Shown here piece after piece: positions 59,183-64,000 of a stretch of DNA of 64,000 nucleotides (positions within the stretch are counted from its first letter, which is position 1; each line of letters begins with the position of its first letter). The stretch spans positions 2,418,001-2,482,000 of the forward strand of contig NC_016609.1 of assembly GCF_000246855.1 (NCBI RefSeq), in the 5' to 3' direction. The position numbers were made by a program, and so were the translations under genes. The DNA comes from Niastella koreensis GR20-10. GTDB taxonomy: Bacteria > Bacteroidota > Bacteroidia > Chitinophagales > Chitinophagaceae. Under the pieces are notes generated by a model. That model was not told the DNA's origin. It did not search any database and saw only the letters and a list, made by a program, of their open reading frames with translations.

Positions 59183-61297
59183 ATGGTTGTACGACGCATA
59201 TTATTATGTCTTGCGCAATACCTGTTTTGTACAATAGCGCTTGCGCAGAAAAGCAAAATCGACAGCCTGAAGAAAATTTTACCTGCGTTGAAGGATACTG
59301 CAAGGATTGATTGTTTCAATCAGTTAAGCCGCGAATACATTGAGTCAGATAAAAAAGATTCTGCCGAACATTATGCAACCCTGGCTTATGTTGAAGCGAA
59401 ACAGTCGGATTATATACATGGTATTGCCGTATTCTTCTCCCTGCAGTCTCAAATGGCAAAGCATTTTGATGACGATTTCAAAAGGTCCGAGGTGTTGGGA
59501 AAGGAGTCGCTTCAGTGGTATGAAAGAACGCCGAATAAAGAAGGTATTGATAATTTGTATTTCTACCTCATCTACACGGTTTTTGCGCAAAGCAGGTTTG
59601 ATGAAGCAATAGGTTATGCCCGGAAAAGATATGCCCTGGCAAAGCAAAGCGGTAATCAGGAGGTAATGCTTGACGCCTTATCCTTCATGTTTGCTGTTTA
59701 CAGGCAAAGCGGGGATTACGAAAAGAGTTTTTTGTTTGCCCAAATGGTTTATAACCTGGCGTTAAAAACAAAAAATAAGATCAGGATAACAGGCACCCTG
59801 TATGGCATGGCCCAGCTGTATGAGCTGATAGAAGATTATCCCAATGCACTGATATATTTCCATAAGGTTCTACAGATGGACGATGCTGAAACCCGGAGTA
59901 ATCGTATTGCCACTGATAATGACATTTGGTTTAAGATGGAATTTACCGAAATATTTAGCCATTTGCACCAGTTTGATTCGGCATGGCATTATTACAATTT
60001 ATTCAAGCCTGCGCCAAACAAAGCTGTGTATTGGCGGGTATGGTGGATAAGCACAGGTGAATGCTATTTGTTGCAAAAGGATTACAATCATGCATTGCAA
60101 AACTTTCGGCTTGGATTGGCGGAACACAAAAAACTAAACGACCGCAATGAGGTAATGCGTACACTGCTGGATCTGGGTAAAACCTGGTTAGCCTTAAATA
60201 AAGATCCGGAGGCTTTGCAGTATGGGCGGGAAGGATTGGATATGGCATTACAAACAAAGGCAAAACAATTCATTCGCGACGGGTATCTGATTCTTTCTAC
60301 GGTATACGATCGCCTGCATCAAACAGACAGCGCCAATTTTTATTTCAGGCAATTCATAACCATGAAAGACGAGGTGCTGAACGATCAGGTAAAAGGAAAA
60401 TTTACAGCTTATAATTATGAACAGAAACTTGCCCTGATCAATAAAGAAAAGCAAATTCAGCAGGCAGGATTAGAGAAAGAGTCGTTCATAAAGAAAGTGC
60501 TGATTGGCGGTGTCATTTTTTTGTTCCTGTTCGGGTTAATTGTTTTTAGAAATATCATGCTTAAAAGAAAGAATGAAAGGCAAATGCTGGAGCATAAGAT
60601 CACACTTCAAAAGCTGGAAAACGACAAAACCAAAGCAGAATTTCAGCAGCAGGCTGCGGAGCTCGAAATGCAGGCGCTGCGTGCCCAAATGAATCCGCAC
60701 TTTATTTTTAATTCGCTTAATTCTATCAATCGCTTCATCCTTCAAAATAATAAACTACAGGCGTCGCTATATCTTACCAAATTTTCAAAACTGGTAAGAC
60801 TGATCCTTCAAAATTCGCAAACCGCATTTGTATCTTTAGATAATGAACTGGAAGCGCTGCAGCTTTATCTTGAATTGGAAGCGTTACGCTTCGATCATCA
60901 TTTTGTTTATACCGTTAACGTTGAGGAGAATATTGACCCTTCTGTTCTTAAGATTTCTCCGCTGCTTATACAACCCTATGCGGAAAATGCTATCTGGCAT
61001 GGACTCATGCACAAGCCGGAAAAGGGACATTTGCATATTACGCTCATTATGCAGGAAGAGGTTTTGCTTTGTAAAATAACCGACGACGGAGTAGGAAGAA
61101 AAAAGGCGGCAGATCTTAAAAGTAAAAATACTTTCATTCACAATTCTTTGGGCATGAAGATAACAGCCGAGAGAATTACCCTGCTGCATCAGGGAAAACT
61201 ATTGAATAGCTATGTAACCATCAACGACCTGATATTGCCTGATGGAAGTGCAGGCGGAACAGAAGTTATTTTAAAAATACCAGTTCATTATGATTAA
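59183..61297 (+). CDS. LytS-type sensor histidine kinase with TPR sensor (second of pair)
   Basis: 704 residues with the same plan as its neighbour: leader, TPR-like sensor (about 35-395), membrane helix (VLIGGVIFLFLFGLIVFRNIML, about 437-458), coiled coil, and a kinase domain with His506 in QMNPHFIFNSLNSI and LLIQPYAENAIWHGLMHK. The two kinases are paralogues, closely similar in the kinase half and diverged in the sensor half, so they may sense different signals. The gene ends eight bases inside the regulator gene, so translation of the two is coupled. Confidence 0.93.
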   Translation: MVVRRILLCLAQYLFCTIALAQKSKIDSLKKILPALKDTARIDCFNQLSREYIESDKKDSAEHYATLAYVEAKQSDYIHGIAVFFSLQSQMAKHFDDDFKRSEVLGKESLQWYERTPNKEGIDNLYFYLIYTVFAQSRFDEAIGYARKRYALAKQSGNQEVMLDALSFMFAVYRQSGDYEKSFLFAQMVYNLALKTKNKIRITGTLYGMAQLYELIEDYPNALIYFHKVLQMDDAETRSNRIATDNDIWFKMEFTEIFSHLHQFDSAWHYYNLFKPAPNKAVYWRVWWISTGECYLLQKDYNHALQNFRLGLAEHKKLNDRNEVMRTLLDLGKTWLALNKDPEALQYGREGLDMALQTKAKQFIRDGYLILSTVYDRLHQTDSANFYFRQFITMKDEVLNDQVKGKFTAYNYEQKLALINKEKQIQQAGLEKESFIKKVLIGGVIFLFLFGLIVFRNIMLKRKNERQMLEHKITLQKLENDKTKAEFQQQAAELEMQALRAQMNPHFIFNSLNSINRFILQNNKLQASLYLTKFSKLVRLILQNSQTAFVSLDNELEALQLYLELEALRFDHHFVYTVNVEENIDPSVLKISPLLIQPYAENAIWHGLMHKPEKGHLHITLIMQEEVLLCKITDDGVGRKKAADLKSKNTFIHNSLGMKITAERITLLHQGKLLNSYVTINDLILPDGSAGGTEVILKIPVHYD

Positions 61298-62030
61298 AGC
61301 AATCCTGATAGATGACGAATTGCATTGTCTTGATACGCTCAGTATCTTGTTGAAGGAATATTGCCCTGAGGTTCAGATCATAGAACGGTGTCACTCGGGG
61401 AGAGAGGGGTTGCTGGCTATTAAAAAAATAGATCCTGATCTGGTTTTTCTCGATATTGAGATGCCCGGAATGAATGGTTTCGAGATGCTGGAGGAGCTTT
61501 CGGGGGTTTCCTTTGCCATCATATTTACTACAAGTTACGATCAGTATGCGATCAGGGCCATTCGTTTTAGTGCGCTGGATTATTTACTAAAGCCAATTGA
61601 TCCCAATGAACTGATCAACGCGGTAAGTAAAGTAATTACACAGCGTCATTTGCCAATGGCGGAGCAGTTTCAAATGTTGCTAAAGCAGATCCGGAACAAG
61701 GACCACCAGTTTAATAAAATTGCCTTGCCTACCGCGGAAGGTTTTGAGTTGGTGCCTGCTGACCAGGTGGTCCGTTGCGAGGCCGATGACAACTACACGC
61801 ATCTTTATTTGAAAAATAAAACAAAGATCACTGCCTGCCGCACCCTGAAAGAGGTGGAAGAACAGTTGCATGATTTTACATTCTTTATCCGGGTCCATCA
61901 TTCCCATGTCGTTAATCTGAATGAAGTGACAAAATACATTCGTGGAGAAGGTGGATATCTTGTAATGAGTGATAGCAGCAGCGTAAACGTATCACGCAGC
62001 CGTAAAGAAGCGTTGCTTAAACTTTTCTAA
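61290..62030 (+). CDS. LytTR-family response regulator
   Basis: 246 residues. Receiver domain: DDE at 9-11, phosphoacceptor Asp55 in LVFLDIEMPG, TSYDQYAIRAI and LLKPIDPNEL. LytTR DNA-binding domain from about 145: EGFELVPADQVVRCEADDNYTHLYL, FFIRVHHSHVVNLNEV and VSRSRKEALLKLF. It overlaps the second kinase by eight bases. With two kinases upstream and one regulator, both may feed this protein; it probably activates genes outside this window. Confidence 0.95.
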   Translation: MIKAILIDDELHCLDTLSILLKEYCPEVQIIERCHSGREGLLAIKKIDPDLVFLDIEMPGMNGFEMLEELSGVSFAIIFTTSYDQYAIRAIRFSALDYLLKPIDPNELINAVSKVITQRHLPMAEQFQMLLKQIRNKDHQFNKIALPTAEGFELVPADQVVRCEADDNYTHLYLKNKTKITACRTLKEVEEQLHDFTFFIRVHHSHVVNLNEVTKYIRGEGGYLVMSDSSSVNVSRSRKEALLKLF

Positions 62031-62086
62031 TACCGTTTAAGGGGCTACATTTGACTACCATGATCCACAATTTTACAGATCAATGG

Positions 62087-62116
62087 CTTTCTCTAACTGA
62101 AAGGATCAGTTGAAAG
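62087..62116. other. Hairpin across the AraC-gene stop codon
   Basis: CTTTC (62087) and AACTG (62095) pair with CAGTT (62107) and GAAAG (62112). Weak stem without a T run, in the gap between convergent genes. Confidence 0.3.
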
Positions 62117-63026
62117 ACCGCCTGAATTCCAGTGGAGACAAATTGGTTTTTGTTTTAAACAGTTTACTGAATGACTGCGGGTGTTCGAATCCCAACGTAT
62201 ACGCTATTTCACTCACCGATAAGGTAGTCGTAGATAATTTTTCCTTGGCCTTTTCGATCAGTTTATCATGGATGTGGTGCTGCGCATTCTGGCCGGTCAG
62301 TGCGCGCAGCATATCGCTTAAATAACTGGGCGACAAATTCAGGTTTTCAGCCAGGTACTGAACGGTTGGAATGCCGTTGCTTAAAGCCTGTTCATTGTTG
62401 AAGTAACCACTCAGCAGGTCTTCCAGTCTTTGCAGCAGATCGTGGTTAACGGCCTTACGGGTAATAAACTGGCGGTTATAGAAACGATTGGCGTAATTCA
62501 GCAGCAACTCGATCTGAGATATAACCACATCCTGGCTAAAGTCATCTATCCGGCTGTTCAATTCTTCCTCCATGATCCTGAAAACAGACATGATGGCGGC
62601 TTTCTCAGTTTCGGAAAGATGCAGCGTTTCGTTGGTTGCATAAGAAAAGAATCCGTAGTGCGTGATCTTTTTAGCTACGGGATAACCTAACAGGAAATCC
62701 GGATGGATCAGCAGGGTATATTCAGAACAGATGGCTTCTTCGTTTTCTGCGCTCCCCATCACCTGGCCGGGCGCAGCAAACAGCAAGCCCCCTTCATCAA
62801 AATCATAATAACCCTGGCCATATTTTAGTTTACCACCCAGTTTGGGTTTGTAAGAAATTTTATAAAATCCCAGCACATGAGGCTGGTCTGGTTGTAGTAC
62901 GTCTGACCAGGAAGGTGCTCCATGGAGCAAACTGATCAATGGATGTTTGGGCTGAGGCATGCCAAATGCGCGATGGGCCTCGGTCAATGTCTCAAATTTG
63001 TGCACGCTGTGCTCCGCTTTTTTCAT
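62106..63026 (-). CDS. AraC-family transcriptional regulator
   Basis: About 306 residues from the ATG at 63026 (KKAEHSVHKFETLTEAHRAFGMPQPKHPLIS); an ATG 11 codons upstream lies in a dyad (63045-63075) and is not preferred. The N-terminal AraC-ligand-binding-like part is followed by two helix-turn-helix units: LAENLNLSPSYLSDMLRALTG and SVSEIAYTLGFEHPQSFSKLFKTKTNLSPLEFRRSF. It lies immediately downstream of, and on the same strand as, the SDR gene, and may control it or itself. Confidence 0.9.
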   Translation of the reverse strand: MKKAEHSVHKFETLTEAHRAFGMPQPKHPLISLLHGAPSWSDVLQPDQPHVLGFYKISYKPKLGGKLKYGQGYYDFDEGGLLFAAPGQVMGSAENEEAICSEYTLLIHPDFLLGYPVAKKITHYGFFSYATNETLHLSETEKAAIMSVFRIMEEELNSRIDDFSQDVVISQIELLLNYANRFYNRQFITRKAVNHDLLQRLEDLLSGYFNNEQALSNGIPTVQYLAENLNLSPSYLSDMLRALTGQNAQHHIHDKLIEKAKEKLSTTTLSVSEIAYTLGFEHPQSFSKLFKTKTNLSPLEFRRSFN

Positions 63027-63044
63027 GCTGAAACAAATATAATC

Positions 63045-63075
63045 ATAACCGGCAATCATTTTAATTACCGGTTAT
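63045..63075. promoter_or_regulatory. Inverted repeat upstream of the AraC gene (candidate operator)
   Basis: ATAACCGGCAAT (63045-63056) and ATTACCGGTTAT (63064-63075) are complementary save one base and end 19 bases before the AraC start. It could be an operator or a hairpin after the SDR gene. Confidence 0.4.
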
Positions 63076-63084
63076 GAACAGTTA

Positions 63085-63927
63085 TTATTTAGATAAGGCC
63101 TGGGCCGAACTGGAAACGGCGTCCCATTTTTCCCAAAGTGCCAGCCGTTCTTCATAAGCAGCCCGTACCCATGGCAGGTTGTGGCTGCCCAAATGGAACC
63201 GCAGGGGCGGGTTTTCCAGGTCTACGATCTGGAACAGCGCTTGTGGAGTGGCATCCGGATCGCCTTTTTCCAGGCCTTGTAACATGCCGAAAAATTGCGT
63301 TTTAAGATCCGAATATATTTCCATGCCGGCCGCAAATTTCAACGATTGCTCACTGCCAAATTCGGTAGCATAGGCGCCCGGTTCAATAATGGTTACTTTG
63401 ATTCCAAAATCTTTAACCTCATTAAACAGGCTTTCGTGAATAGCCTCAAATGCCCATTTGGTAGAACAGTAGTAACCAATTACCGGCAGGGTTACATGGC
63501 CAACGTTGCTGGAGGTGCCCAATATATGTCCGCCACCCTGCTTGCGAAGCAGCGGTAAAGCTGCCTGGATAACAGCCAGCGCTCCGAAAACGTTTGTTTC
63601 ATACATGGCCCGAACATCTTCCACGCTCGCTTCCTCAATAGTACCAACCAATGAATACCCGGCATTGTTCAGTACAATGTCGAGCCGGCCGAAATGGGCA
63701 TGGGCCCGGGTTACGGCAGTTTCAGCCTGGGCGTGCCTGGTTACGTCCAGTTCAAGGGTCAATACATTTTCTCCAAATTTTTCTTTAAGTGCAGCTAAAC
63801 TGTTTACGTTGCGTGCAGTGGCGGCTACTTTATCGCCACGCTCCAGGGCGGCTTCTGCCCAAATACGTCCAAAACCGCGTGAAGCTCCGGTAATGAACCA
63901 TACTTTGCTATTCCTCTGATTTTTCAT
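63085..63927 (-). CDS. SDR-family oxidoreductase
   Basis: 280 residues. Cofactor-binding GASRGFGR at 14-21, the NNAG motif, a Ser in SSNVGHV and the catalytic YxxxK in YYCSTK (about 156-161), all as in classical short-chain dehydrogenases that use NAD(P)H. GFGRIWAEAA and the EPGAYATEF segment fit the retinol-dehydrogenase-like group often adjoining AraC regulators. The substrate is unknown. The ATG at 63927 begins a short typical N-terminus; the remaining 73 bases of the window upstream show no further gene. Confidence 0.92.
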   Translation of the reverse strand: MKNQRNSKVWFITGASRGFGRIWAEAALERGDKVAATARNVNSLAALKEKFGENVLTLELDVTRHAQAETAVTRAHAHFGRLDIVLNNAGYSLVGTIEEASVEDVRAMYETNVFGALAVIQAALPLLRKQGGGHILGTSSNVGHVTLPVIGYYCSTKWAFEAIHESLFNEVKDFGIKVTIIEPGAYATEFGSEQSLKFAAGMEIYSDLKTQFFGMLQGLEKGDPDATPQALFQIVDLENPPLRFHLGSHNLPWVRAAYEERLALWEKWDAVSSSAQALSK

Positions 63928-64000
63928 GTTCCTTATATTTCAATTATTGATAAGGCAAAAATCAGAAGACACCGGCCGCCGGGCGTAAGCTAATTGAGGA

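Noticed and set aside
62178-62200. tRNA T-arm-like GTGTTCGAATCCCAAC
   Set aside because: It encodes the second helix-turn-helix of the AraC protein (LGFEHPQS) and no cloverleaf can be drawn.

Overview
The window is chromosomal DNA of a Bacteroidota bacterium, most likely family Chitinophagaceae (Niastella/Chitinophaga-like). The reasons are a SusC/SusD outer-membrane pair under an ECF sigma/FecR switch, many lipoproteins with Bacteroidota-type leaders, DUF3857, DUF4302, DUF4129 and DUF4350 proteins, promoter boxes of the TAnnTTTG type, and starts without obvious Shine-Dalgarno sites. The family assignment is inference. No rRNA, tRNA, CRISPR array, transposase or phage gene was found.

Layout. 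1-3.6 kb: end of a heptosyltransferase, cca, a pRiA4b-ORF3-like protein and miaA. 3.6-12.9 kb (minus strand): a Sus-like uptake locus reading sigma factor, FecR, SusC, SusD, zinc metallohydrolase lipoprotein, DUF4302 lipoprotein. 13-16 kb: a FadL-like porin and a Gly/Tyr-rich lipoprotein. 16-18.5 kb: proS and two related small membrane proteins. 18.6-25.2 kb: RDD, SpoIIM, DUF4129, DUF4350, MoxR and DUF58, a membrane and AAA+ module. 25.2-29.2 kb: truB, a BamA/TamA-like lipoprotein and a TrmH-type methyltransferase. 29.3-35.1 kb: three tandem DUF3857 proteins. 35.4-46.1 kb: TraB/GumN, ndk, nrnA, an FKBP lipoprotein, folP, a DoxX-like protein, an orphan ABC permease, an SMP-30 protein, carbonic anhydrase, a DUF721 protein and recF. 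47-52.2 kb: pdhA, a TPR protein, ribH, a LutA-like protein, an FKBP, a slipin and a PH-like membrane protein. 52.2-55.8 kb: two pseudouridine synthases around a RibD-C reductase. 55.9-64 kb: an NTF2-like protein, a PepSY-like protein, twin LytS-type kinases with one LytTR regulator, an AraC regulator and an SDR.

The most unusual content is not a gene. At about 17 places between 14.7 and 50.1 kb, gaps between genes hold short arrays of degenerate 7-bp or 8-bp units. The units differ in sequence but mostly keep exact register, and most arrays come as inverted pairs around a hairpin. Between recF and pdhA three arrays lie end to end: about thirteen 21-bp units, about thirteen 20-bp units, then 7-bp units, with almost no indels. 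One heptamer element appears to run in frame through the basic tail of a pseudouridine synthase. I do not recognise this repeat class.
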